Assembly: GCA_029242545.1 (NCBI GenBank)
Contig: JAQWTV010000123.1
Location: 1-64,000 of the forward strand
Origin: Roseibacillus sp.
Lineage (GTDB): Bacteria > Verrucomicrobiota > Verrucomicrobiia > Verrucomicrobiales > Akkermansiaceae
Direction of reading: 5' to 3'
DNA length: 64,000 nucleotides
Translations under genes and position numbers: made by a program
Notes under the pieces: model-generated
The model's input: only the letters and a program-made list of their open reading frames with translations
Databases searched by the model: none
Told to the model about the DNA's origin: nothing
Part shown: positions 8,583-16,498 of the stretch, in pieces
Numbering within the stretch: the first letter of the stretch is position 1
Layout: each line of letters starts with the position of its first letter

Positions 8583-10130
8583 TTAATCTTTAAGAAGGGT
8601 CAGATCCTCAGAGGGTTTCTTGTAGTTTTTCCGGGCAATATATGACCGGGTTTCATTGGCCATTTCGGGTGTCACCACGAAATGGTAGTTACGATAATCC
8701 TTTAGTTTAATTTCTCCGACTCGAAAGAAACCCCACTTCTCAAAGAACTCTGTGAGGTCGAGTTTGCCGATATCGCAGCAAATACGAATGAACTGGAACT
8801 GATTACGAATGGAGTCGTTTCCCCGTCCTGCGTCGGGTTGTTTGCGCATTTCCTCCATGACGTCCGCGTAGAAGTCAGGATTGCCACGCTTTGTGAAGAA
8901 CAGGTGCAATTGCCAGAAAGGCACCAGACGGTTGAAGACATCGGGGTCTTGCAGGTAGGAGATCTTTGGGTTGGAGTTGATGATCGATTCTCGCGCTTTG
9001 CTATAGTTCTTCTGACTGGCGAGGCGGCTCGCGTTACCCATCTTGCCACGGGTGTACATGGAGAAGATGTTGCAGCTTACTTCAGTCATTCCACCCCATG
9101 TGATCTGGGGACGCAATTGAAGGACGTGCCCCGCCTCGTGACAGAAACCCCAGCACGGGTCCCCCTTGATGACAACAGCCGGATCTGCAACCATTCGCAT
9201 GGTTCCTTTGTTCCCGAAATACGCTACCCCATCGCGGTCCCGGAACATGTAATAGTTATAATTTACCCGTGCCAGAATTCGATTCGGCGGAATCTTGTTG
9301 TATTTGACTAGGCCGAGGATCGTGTAGTGGTGGAGCAGCATTGTGTCATAGTTTTGCATGAGCTCTTCTCCCTTGCCCCGGGTGTGAATATTGAACCACT
9401 CCACCGGGTAGGCGACCTGGATATGTTTGCCGCGGGCATCAAGGATTGGGGCTGCTGCATTATCGAGAAGCCTGTTCCAGTCCTTATTGTCGTGCCGACT
9501 GCTATCAAAGTAACCATTGATCTTCCCGGTTAGGAAATGAACTACGACCCGAGGAGCCTGATCGGGCTCTTGGTGGTAGTAGTTCAGGTAGACTAATCCG
9601 GGCTTTTTGACGTCAATGGTATTGAGTCCTGTATCGATGCCGATTTCCTGACGTTTAAGCCCCCAGCCTGCAGGATCCTTTGATGGTTCAATTCCCTCCG
9701 GAGGCTTCCGCATCCAGTCTGGAATCAGAAGAGAAATCTTCCGCCCGCCCGTGTCGCCAGCAAGAACCACATGGCTGCCGGCCTCGAGGTAGATGCCGGT
9801 TATATTCTCATAACGACTGAACCCGTCCCCGAGTTTAATCATGCGCTGAAGCGCAGCGGGTGATGGGTAGGCCTGGTAGGAAGCGGCTCGATGACGCGTG
9901 TCATAGCTTCCCTCAAGTAGTCTGCGTGCAACATTCCGTAAAAGATGACTTTTGAATCGGCGAAGATCCTCTTGCCCCACTTCTGCTTTCAGTTCTACGC
10001 AGGTGGGGTCCTTGAAGAAAGAGAAGTCGTCTTTCAGGTCGGCTTCGCTGGCGATTGCGCCTGGTAAAAGCGTTGCAGTCAGGAGGGCAGTGCTGAGACA
10101 GAGTGATAAAAAAAGAACCGGTGATGACAT
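8583..10130 (-). CDS. Exported M60-like (enhancin-type) zinc metallopeptidase
   Basis: A 515-residue protein with a signal peptide (about residues 1-28). The zinc motif H331-E-x-x-H335 sits in WGFCHEAGHVLQL, followed by WGGMTEVSCNIFSMY, where E350 is the expected third ligand; this HExxH-(8-16)-E layout with W/M/TE is typical of the M60-like domain. Upstream, residues 100-200 contain the beta-sandwich characteristic of the family (GIYLEAGSHVVLAGD, GLVYLNYYHQ). M60-like enzymes cleave glycoproteins including mucin-type substrates, so degradation of extracellular glycoproteins is likely. It follows the DUF1592/DUF1552 operon on the same strand with 129 bp between, so may have its own promoter. 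Confidence 0.82.
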   Translation of the reverse strand: MSSPVLFLSLCLSTALLTATLLPGAIASEADLKDDFSFFKDPTCVELKAEVGQEDLRRFKSHLLRNVARRLLEGSYDTRHRAASYQAYPSPAALQRMIKLGDGFSRYENITGIYLEAGSHVVLAGDTGGRKISLLIPDWMRKPPEGIEPSKDPAGWGLKRQEIGIDTGLNTIDVKKPGLVYLNYYHQEPDQAPRVVVHFLTGKINGYFDSSRHDNKDWNRLLDNAAAPILDARGKHIQVAYPVEWFNIHTRGKGEELMQNYDTMLLHHYTILGLVKYNKIPPNRILARVNYNYYMFRDRDGVAYFGNKGTMRMVADPAVVIKGDPCWGFCHEAGHVLQLRPQITWGGMTEVSCNIFSMYTRGKMGNASRLASQKNYSKARESIINSNPKISYLQDPDVFNRLVPFWQLHLFFTKRGNPDFYADVMEEMRKQPDAGRGNDSIRNQFQFIRICCDIGKLDLTEFFEKWGFFRVGEIKLKDYRNYHFVVTPEMANETRSYIARKNYKKPSEDLTLLKD

Positions 10131-10195
10131 GGCTATAAAATGGGATGTTGCTCAGATGAGGGTTGAATCGTTGTTCCGTTTTTGGGGGGAGGTAG

Positions 10196-11782
10196 TCAGT
10201 TTGATTGCAGAATAATATCGTCGAGGTAAAAGCCTGCAAAGCTCTGGGGATCGGATTCATTGCTAATAAATCGGAATTCGAGCCTGATGCTCCTGCCCCG
10301 GGCTGAATTTGGCAGGATTACAGGCTGAGGAGTGTTCCAGGCAGTATCATTCCAGTCAATATTACTGACGATCTCCTCGAGGAGGAGATTGTCTGCTTCG
10401 GCATCGAGGACCCGGATGGAACCAGCATCGCCATCGCCCTCGGTGTCGATCCACTGTCGATACCTAAGGGTGGCTCCAGTGGGTGGGATTTGAACTGCGG
10501 GGGTAATTAGAGATATGTCCAAAGACCCCGTGTAGTCTCCTGAGAGATTGGTGCCTGCGCAGTGAGGGGTGCTGTAAGCGGTTATCGGGCCGAAGAGAGT
10601 CTCTCCGGGGACGCCAATTTCCCACTCCACTGAACCAGAACCTTGGACCGTCCATCCCCGGGGAAGTTCTTCGGCACTGTCAAAATTCTCGTTAAGTAGG
10701 GTTCCAAGGTCTTCTTCTACAATCGCAAAAAACCGTCTTGCGCCAGCCATGTTTACTCCGCTGAGAGTGTTCATTCCCGACGCCGAATTAGGAATGTTAG
10801 CGAAGAGATTCACTCCGTCATTGTATGGCTCCCAGCTAAAAGGGGGTGTGTCGAGACTCGTGCTGCTGACCAGATCATACTGCTTGCCGTTCTCGCCGTT
10901 CCACGAAAAGTTGAGGAGTTGTCCTCTTTGACTTACTGCAAGAGTGAGCTCTTTGAGCGGTAATCCGTTTCCTGGTCCCGGTAGATGTCCGTATGCTGTT
11001 ATTTGTGAGCGGGATCCATCCATGGTGGTATTGTGGTAGGTAGACCAGCCAAAGGCGTTTTCTGCAGGTGGGTTGGTGCTCTCGATGATGAAGGTGCCAC
11101 AGAGGCCTGCAAAGGGGTAGAGGACACTGTTATTCACCAGTGGGGCGTAGTGGTTCTTTTCAAATTTCCATACCTGAGTTCCGTCGGAAAGAGACAGAGA
11201 GTCTTCGACGCGAGAGGGAGGACCCCAGTAAAAGGCTGAGGGCTGTCCGCTGAAAAATCCGGGTACAGCGTAATCATTCGGTTGGTGGAACTGGTTGAGG
11301 AGAGGGTCTGGATGGCTTGCCGTAAGAGTCCACGAATTTCCAATGCCGTGGGATGGGCTGTTTTGGGAGTCACGGTGCCCGCCCCAGATATCCAGCCCTC
11401 TCGAGGCCATGGGAGCCCCCCACCAGTGCTGCAGGACATATTCAGCCCCGTTTTCACTATAATTATTCTCGGTGAGATTAGTTACTGTGTCAGCATTGCT
11501 GATCCAGAATGAGACATCTCTTGTCCATGCCCGATTACCGCTGACGATGTCATACCAATATTGATAGTCTCCGTCATCTGAGATCGTATTCCCGAGGTAT
11601 TCCAAACGAGCCACGGATTCATGGTTGGGGTCGTCGGGATCGAATTTAATGGAGCCTCGTGGCTCAAGACCCATCACCTCGTCAAGGGGTGGCGATGCTG
11701 CTGCGGGAGTCTTGTGGATGATAAGAGCGGCAGCAAGCGCAAGCGCAAGAGTGGGGGCGAGGCGGTGGCATGGACCGGGCAT
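10196..11782 (-). CDS. Exported protein with C-terminal choice-of-anchor-J/MAM-like beta sandwich
   Basis: A 528-residue protein starting from ATG (a TTG 12 codons upstream is also open). Residues 1-30 form a signal peptide (TLALALAAALI). Residues about 30-350 have no recognised family; they are rich in Trp, Asn, Ser and Gly (YQYWYDIVSG, LQHWWGAPMASRGLDIWGG) and look like an extracellular beta-rich domain. The C-terminal 150 residues (LLNENFDSAEELPRGWTVQGSG...WEIGVPG...GTNLSGDY...LITPAVQIPPTGATLRYRQW, ...FISNESDPQSFAGFYLDDIILQ) match the jelly-roll choice-of-anchor J / MAM pattern. Likely secreted and involved in adhesion or polymer binding. No sorting tail is visible at the C-terminus. Confidence 0.65.
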   Translation of the reverse strand: MPGPCHRLAPTLALALAAALIIHKTPAAASPPLDEVMGLEPRGSIKFDPDDPNHESVARLEYLGNTISDDGDYQYWYDIVSGNRAWTRDVSFWISNADTVTNLTENNYSENGAEYVLQHWWGAPMASRGLDIWGGHRDSQNSPSHGIGNSWTLTASHPDPLLNQFHQPNDYAVPGFFSGQPSAFYWGPPSRVEDSLSLSDGTQVWKFEKNHYAPLVNNSVLYPFAGLCGTFIIESTNPPAENAFGWSTYHNTTMDGSRSQITAYGHLPGPGNGLPLKELTLAVSQRGQLLNFSWNGENGKQYDLVSSTSLDTPPFSWEPYNDGVNLFANIPNSASGMNTLSGVNMAGARRFFAIVEEDLGTLLNENFDSAEELPRGWTVQGSGSVEWEIGVPGETLFGPITAYSTPHCAGTNLSGDYTGSLDISLITPAVQIPPTGATLRYRQWIDTEGDGDAGSIRVLDAEADNLLLEEIVSNIDWNDTAWNTPQPVILPNSARGRSIRLEFRFISNESDPQSFAGFYLDDIILQSN

Positions 11783-11866
11783 AAGCGGACAGTGTAGAGA
11801 TGGATAAGAATCTCTCAACCTGAAGGAGGAGTAAAATAGCGCAGGTTAGGTGAGCAGGTGAATTTT

Positions 11867-12808
11867 TTACTCTTTGAGGAGATCATCAAGAATCTCAGAG
11901 GCAACACGGAGGCTGATGTCGAGGCTTTCGGGTGATATGCGTTTAAGGTTATCGCCCTCCGTATGCCACCAGCCAAATTGCGAGAAATCACCAATTATGT
12001 CCAAGGTTGGGATTCCTGCATTATTAAGAGGAACGTGGTCGTCGAGAATTGGGTTGAGAGCCTTTTTAAACCTATGCTCGGCATCTGCATTTCGCGCCGC
12101 CTTGAGCAGTGCCTGCTCAAGGAAAGGTGGGGTGTCGGAGGGGTAACGAATAGAGAGATTCCGATGGCCCACCATATCAAGAATGATGCCGGCGGCCGGC
12201 TTCTTCTCAGACATGCGCCAGTTGCCTGCGTAATGCTTGCTTCCGTAAAGTCCATCTTGAGGGCTGATGTTTTGTCCAAAGGCCTCTTCGCCATCGAAAA
12301 AAACTAGTTCTACTCTGGAGGCCTTCTCAGGTTCATTGCTCATCCTCCGGGCAAGTTCCAGGATGACTCCTACCGCAGAGGCCGCATCGTCTGCGCCAAC
12401 GAAACGGCGATCCGGATAATACTTGGAGTCGATGTGTGCGCCGAGTAGGACCGTAATCTGAGACTCAGTAGATCCGCCATAACGGGCGATCAGGTTGGTG
12501 AAGGTTACGCGCTTCCCGATAGGGAGGACCGACTTGGTGAAGGGTTGAGAAAATGTTTCCCAACCGGAAAGTTGTAATTGTGAAGTAATATATTCCCGCG
12601 TGTTTTTGAGTGCAACTGAACCGGGTGGTCGTGGTCCGAGGGAGACAATTGCTCTTGTGTGCGCATAGGCTGCGCGCGCCCCGGTGCGCTCCCGCTCCGG
12701 GGGAAGGCTGCTGGCCTCTTTCGAGCAGCCTTGAAGGAGCAGGAAGAGAGCTAACCAGCCACAGCTAAATCGCGGAACAATACCACGGTTGCTGAAGTTG
12801 CCGCACAT
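11867..12808 (-). CDS. M28-family lipoprotein, glutaminyl-peptide cyclotransferase-like
   Basis: About 313 residues from ATG (a TTG lies four codons upstream). The lipobox LLLQGC gives a lipidated cysteine near residue 28. Zinc-site motifs run in order: LLGAHIDSKY, VGADDAASAVGVILELA, VELVFFDGEEAF, ILDMVGH and LDDHVPLNNAGIPTLDIIGD, followed by WWHTEGDNL. The 'DGEEAF ... LYGSKHYA ... DDH.P ... WHT..DN' series is closer to bacterial and animal glutaminyl cyclases than to aminopeptidases, although both belong to M28. It would act in the periplasm, converting N-terminal Gln to pyroglutamate or removing residues from peptides. It lies 20 bp downstream of parB, on the same strand. Confidence 0.75.
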   Translation of the reverse strand: MCGNFSNRGIVPRFSCGWLALFLLLQGCSKEASSLPPERERTGARAAYAHTRAIVSLGPRPPGSVALKNTREYITSQLQLSGWETFSQPFTKSVLPIGKRVTFTNLIARYGGSTESQITVLLGAHIDSKYYPDRRFVGADDAASAVGVILELARRMSNEPEKASRVELVFFDGEEAFGQNISPQDGLYGSKHYAGNWRMSEKKPAAGIILDMVGHRNLSIRYPSDTPPFLEQALLKAARNADAEHRFKKALNPILDDHVPLNNAGIPTLDIIGDFSQFGWWHTEGDNLKRISPESLDISLRVASEILDDLLKE

Positions 12809-12828
12809 GGAGAGGTCCAAGGCTGTGG

Positions 12829-13782
12829 TTACAGCTCTTCGGCAGGGACTCCAAGAAGCTCGAGAAGTCTGCCAAGATCATCGTTCCCGTAATATTCGAG
12901 CTCGATACGGCCCTTTTTGGCCGAATGGGATATCGAGACATGGGTGGTAAAATGTTCTCTCAGGCGCGAGGTGAGAGAGCGGAGCATGGCTTCGGTTTCG
13001 GGGTCAGAAACACCGCTCTTCTCTCTGCTGGAATTTGTCCTCCCACCAGCTTGAAGTTTTTGGACGACTTTTTCGGTTGCTCGGACGGTGAGTCGCTGAC
13101 GCATTACCTGATCAGCGACTGTTCGCTGGTCACGCTTTACCTTGATACCCAGAATGGCTTTTGCGTGCCCGACGGTAATCAGCCCGTCTGCTACAAATTT
13201 CTGGATATCCTTCTGAAGGTCGAGCAGTCGCATGGAGTTGGCTACGGTGGCTCGGGACTTTCCAACACGCTTCGCGATTTCGTCCTGCTTCATGTCGAAC
13301 TCTCTCGCTAGCTTGACATAGCCATTGGCTTCTTCGATCGCATTGAGGTCTTGGCGCTGGAGGTTTTCTACGAGAGCCATCTCGAGAACCTCGCGGTCTG
13401 TGGCCTTGCGCAGGATTACCGGAACGGTCGCAAGACCCAGCTTCTGGGAGGCCCGCCACCGCCGTTCTCCAGCGATGAGCTCGTATTTTCCGCGTACACG
13501 ACGGGTGATCAGAGGCTGGATCACGCCATGAGCCCGAATGGATTCGACTAGTTCCTCGAGATTGGCTTCTGGGATTTCACCCCTCGGTTGCAGAGGGCTG
13601 GTCACTACCTCCTTGATCGGGACTTCAGCAACTTCAGACTCGGAGCCCTGAATGTCTTTAGACTTGGCGCGTTTTTTACTCGCTGAACCTGTCTGTTTTT
13701 TCTTCGCGGCCGGCGCGTTTTTTTTCGCGGTCGGTTTTTTGATGAGAGCTCCTAATCCCTTTCCAAGCGCCTGTTTAGCCAT
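12829..13782 (-). CDS. parB: Chromosome-partitioning protein ParB
   Basis: A 317-residue protein from the ATG at 13782 (MAKQALGKGLGALIKK, the usual ParB opening); a longer reading from 13875 adds 31 unlikely residues. Residues 10-55 are a Lys/Ala-rich linker. The ParB/Spo0J core follows: VPIKEVVTSPLQPR, the CTP-binding GERRWRA motif, VENLQRQDLNAIEEA, then the helix-turn-helix QDEIAKRVGKSRATVANSMRLL and a C-terminal dimerisation segment. It binds parS and clamps DNA for chromosome segregation. No parA is adjacent: the flanks are an M28 lipoprotein gene and, divergently, a gene of unknown function. Confidence 0.93.
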   Translation of the reverse strand: MAKQALGKGLGALIKKPTAKKNAPAAKKKQTGSASKKRAKSKDIQGSESEVAEVPIKEVVTSPLQPRGEIPEANLEELVESIRAHGVIQPLITRRVRGKYELIAGERRWRASQKLGLATVPVILRKATDREVLEMALVENLQRQDLNAIEEANGYVKLAREFDMKQDEIAKRVGKSRATVANSMRLLDLQKDIQKFVADGLITVGHAKAILGIKVKRDQRTVADQVMRQRLTVRATEKVVQKLQAGGRTNSSREKSGVSDPETEAMLRSLTSRLREHFTTHVSISHSAKKGRIELEYYGNDDLGRLLELLGVPAEEL

Positions 13783-13950
13783 GTCGTTCACTATTAGGAC
13801 AGACCAGATCGTAAGATCAAATGTCATTTCGTTATTTAAGGAGACCGGAGTTCCTTGTTCGTCGAGGTGTGACAAGTGGTGGAGTTCGGCGTTGGTCTCG
13901 ACAGATTCGCGGTGCTTGACGAGGAGTCTCGCTTGCCCCAGAACCCTCCA

Positions 13951-14586
13951 GTGAGTCGGACCTTTTTGATGCTGCTGATTGTGGCGTTGCTTGGGAGTGA
14001 AAGTGTCTCAGCCCAGCAGAAGCAAGCTGGTAAGGTGCCTAAGGAGGTCCTTAATCAGGCGGTGGTGGCCACCCGGGCAATGGGGCAGGAGGTTTTAAAA
14101 GGGGACTACAGTGTTGCGCTGAATCGCATGTATCCTCGTTGGAAAAAACGGGCATCCAAGAGGCTGGTGGGAGGTCAGGCGGAGCTGGCAAGGCGCTTGG
14201 GGGAGATGCCAGCTAAAATGGCAAAGCAGGGAATTTCGATGCTCAAATATGAAGTTGGGGAGCCAACCGGGGCCCATGAAGTGGTTCTTCTGCGAGGTAA
14301 GGACGGGAAAGGGAAAGAGGTAAACATGTATTTAGAGTGGTTGGTCTTTGTTCCAACGAGGGCAGAATATCGCATCATTGATCCTGAAACTCGATTGGCA
14401 CGTCGGATCGAAACCAAAGGGTTTCAAGTGGCAGTGAGCAGGAAGGGGACTGCAGACTGGTATTTTATCGATGGGCGAAATTGTAGCATTGCAGACCTTC
14501 GAAGCTTTTTCCCTGGGCTTCCGGAGGATCTGGGTCTTCTTGGAATGCCAAAAGTTGGAGGTGGCGAGGTTGGGCGTGGCCGATGA
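13951..14586 (+). CDS. Exported protein of unknown function
   Basis: About 211 residues if started at the GTG at 13951 (an in-frame ATG follows at 13969; an upstream ATG at 13876 would bury the signal peptide). Residues 1-25 form a signal peptide ending SVSAQQ. The mature part (VLKGDYSVALNRMYPRW..., EVGEPTGAHEVVLLRGKDGKGKEVNMYLEWLVFVPTRAEYRII, GTADWYFIDG, LRSFFPGLP) alternates helix and strand in the manner of small NTF2-like domains that detect or bind in the periplasm. No catalytic motif is visible. It is divergent from parB and ends 72 bp before the SET gene. Confidence 0.6.
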   Translation: MSRTFLMLLIVALLGSESVSAQQKQAGKVPKEVLNQAVVATRAMGQEVLKGDYSVALNRMYPRWKKRASKRLVGGQAELARRLGEMPAKMAKQGISMLKYEVGEPTGAHEVVLLRGKDGKGKEVNMYLEWLVFVPTRAEYRIIDPETRLARRIETKGFQVAVSRKGTADWYFIDGRNCSIADLRSFFPGLPEDLGLLGMPKVGGGEVGRGR

Positions 14587-14604
14587 GTGCAAGGGATGGT
14601 GTAG

Positions 14605-14627
14605 TCAGCTCAGCTCAGCTCAGCTCA
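14605..14627. repeat. Pentanucleotide tandem repeat, 4.6 copies of TCAGC
   Basis: Four full copies plus three bases of the unit TCAGC lie 31 bp before the SET-domain start codon. A reverse-complementary 12-mer, CTGAGCTGAGCT at 15249-15260, overlaps the end of that gene. Repeat-number change here could alter the leader length, and the two elements could pair in the mRNA. Confidence 0.85.
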
Positions 14628-14658
14628 AATCGAAAAGCGATAAAGCTTCAGATAGCTC

Positions 14659-15252
14659 ATGGGTAAATCAGCGAATAATAAAGACAGTGGGCATGGGGGG
14701 AGTGCCAAAGGGAATCTCAAGGAAAGAGCCCGCAAAAGGCGTCAGCTTGAGCAGCTGAAGGAGCGCGCAAAGAGTGAATACTGCGAGGCTCGATCCTCCG
14801 AAATTCATGGAACAGGGGTATATGCGATAAAGGATATCCCGGTGGGTAAGAAGATCATCGAATATCTCGGAGAGCGGATTGACAAGGAAGAGAGCGAAAA
14901 GCGTGCGAACGAGCAGATGGAGCTTGCGGAAAAGACCGGTGATGCTGCCGTTTACATTTTCACGCTGAACAAGAAATGGGATATCGATGGGAACATGCCG
15001 TGGAATACAGCCCGTCTCCTAAATCATTCCTGCGCTCCAAATTGTGAGGCTTGGATTGAGGAGAAGCAGATTTTTCTTTATTCCCTTCGTGATATAGCCG
15101 ACGGCGAAGAGTTGACTTTTGACTACGGGTTCGACATTGAAAACTACGAGGATCATCCCTGTTTATGTGGCAGTGATGAATGCGTGGGTTATATTGTCGG
15201 TCGGGATTTCTGGAAGGAACTTGCGGAGCGTCTGGCGGAGAAAAAGTCCTGA
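14659..15252 (+). CDS. SET-domain protein lysine methyltransferase
   Basis: A 197-residue protein. Residues 1-40 are very basic (RARKRRQLEQLKER). The SET domain follows: GTGVYAIKDIPVGKKIIEYLGE (about 52-73), the pseudoknot motifs RLLNHSCAPNCEAW (about 118-131) and GEELTFDYGF (about 149-158), and a post-SET-like cysteine cluster C-L-C-G-S-D-E-C near residue 172 that with the NHSC cysteine could bind zinc. SET enzymes transfer methyl groups from S-adenosylmethionine to lysines; bacterial members in PVC phyla (the chlamydial NUE protein is known) can modify histone-like proteins. The target here is unknown; the basic tail suggests nucleic acid binding or self-methylation. Confidence 0.9.
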   Translation: MGKSANNKDSGHGGSAKGNLKERARKRRQLEQLKERAKSEYCEARSSEIHGTGVYAIKDIPVGKKIIEYLGERIDKEESEKRANEQMELAEKTGDAAVYIFTLNKKWDIDGNMPWNTARLLNHSCAPNCEAWIEEKQIFLYSLRDIADGEELTFDYGFDIENYEDHPCLCGSDECVGYIVGRDFWKELAERLAEKKS

Positions 15253-15378
15253 GCTGAGCTCAGGTCGAACCACTCTACCGGAGAGGGTCGCTCTGGTTTC
15301 CAAAAGACCCTTTTAAGCTGGTCTGTCTCTGGTGCTGGCACGATTGCCTGTTGGCAGATCGCTCTCAGGAGGTATGCT

Positions 15379-16446
15379 TTGGCGGTGAACCGCTGGACCC
15401 TGCTTTTTTTTCTGATTTGCGTAATTCCTTCTTACCCGGCGAGGGCAGGAACCTCCGAGGGAGCGCTGCGAATCAGGAATGCCTACGAAAAGGCCCTTGA
15501 GGAATGGGCTGGCAAACTCGCTATCGCCCAGCCCGAAGAGCAATTAAACGTATGGGAGAATCGCCCAGCCTCATCAAATCATGGGGCGTTGATGTGGAAT
15601 GAGATCCGAGGATCGCTCGATAAGGAGTGGGCCATAGATTACTGTGTCTGGTTTCTGGAACGAGCGCCCGTGTATGCAGTCGGTCGCGAGGAAGGGAGTG
15701 CGGTCTCCAGAGCAGGCCAGATTGTTGAGGCTCTACGCGCAGTGCATTATCGAAGTTCCAGAGTTGGCATGCTTTGTCTTGCTCTGACGAGCCAATCGGA
15801 TCCTGCCATCATGAAAGTTGTCGAAAAGGTAGAGGGCGAAAACCCTAGTGAGGAAGTTCAGGGCCAAGCGTCCCTTGCAATTGCGATGATGCTCAAGGGT
15901 TTGGGCGATGATCCTGAGGTAATGGAAAAGAGAATTGCTCATCTTAGGAGTGCAATCATCAAGGCTCATGAGGTTGAGGTTGGAGACACCTCGGTTTCAA
16001 AGCTGGCAATGGATGAGATTTTCATCATCCAGAACCTGACCAAGGGGCGGACGGCTCCGGATGCGATCGGGAGAGATTCATCAGGCGAGCCTTTCAAGCT
16101 GAGTATGCTGAAAGGGAAGGTGACGGTAGTCGCTTTCTGGCACACCAGGATGAGAGAAGCCGAGCGTGGCCTCAGTCTCCTTCGCAAGCTTCACGAGCAG
16201 CATAGTCAGCGTGGGATGAATCTTATCGGAGTAACATCTGATTCAAGGGCAGTCCTTCGGGGGCTCCGCGCAAACAACACTATTCCGTGGAGGAACCTTA
16301 ACGATGAAGATGGTCGAATTCATTCCCAGTTTCGGGTCAGGGACCTCCCAATCGTGTATGTTTTGGATGCGGAGAGAAAGATCAGATACATCGGCGGGCC
16401 GGGGTCATTCGTGGATCTTACCGTGGAGGGGATGCTCGCAAAGTAA
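15379..16446 (+). CDS. Exported thioredoxin-fold (TlpA/AhpC-like) protein lacking redox cysteines
   Basis: A 355-residue protein from TTG at 15379; AGGAGG at 15368-15373 supports this start (GTG at 15385 is the alternative). A signal peptide (LLFFLICVIPSYPARA) precedes a helical region of about 190 residues, then a thioredoxin-like domain: APDAIGRDSSGEPFKLSMLKGKVTVVAFWHTRMREAERGLSLL, MNLIGVTSDS, DLPIVYVLDAERKIRYIG. In TlpA-type proteins 'FW....C..C' carries the redox cysteines; here the position reads FWHTRMREAE with no cysteine, so thiol-disulfide exchange is not expected. The cis-proline before the last strand (LPIVYV) is kept. It may act as a binding or chaperone module in the periplasm. 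Confidence 0.8.
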   Translation: MAVNRWTLLFFLICVIPSYPARAGTSEGALRIRNAYEKALEEWAGKLAIAQPEEQLNVWENRPASSNHGALMWNEIRGSLDKEWAIDYCVWFLERAPVYAVGREEGSAVSRAGQIVEALRAVHYRSSRVGMLCLALTSQSDPAIMKVVEKVEGENPSEEVQGQASLAIAMMLKGLGDDPEVMEKRIAHLRSAIIKAHEVEVGDTSVSKLAMDEIFIIQNLTKGRTAPDAIGRDSSGEPFKLSMLKGKVTVVAFWHTRMREAERGLSLLRKLHEQHSQRGMNLIGVTSDSRAVLRGLRANNTIPWRNLNDEDGRIHSQFRVRDLPIVYVLDAERKIRYIGGPGSFVDLTVEGMLAK

Positions 16447-16498
16447 GGGCCCTGCTTCCGAGAGAGAAGCGCAGGTGTTCCCTGCTAAACACCACGCC

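Noticed and set aside
15253-15378. Terminator after the SET gene
   Set aside because: The CTGAGCTCAG palindrome has no loop and no T-tract; it may be part of the repeat pairing rather than a terminator.
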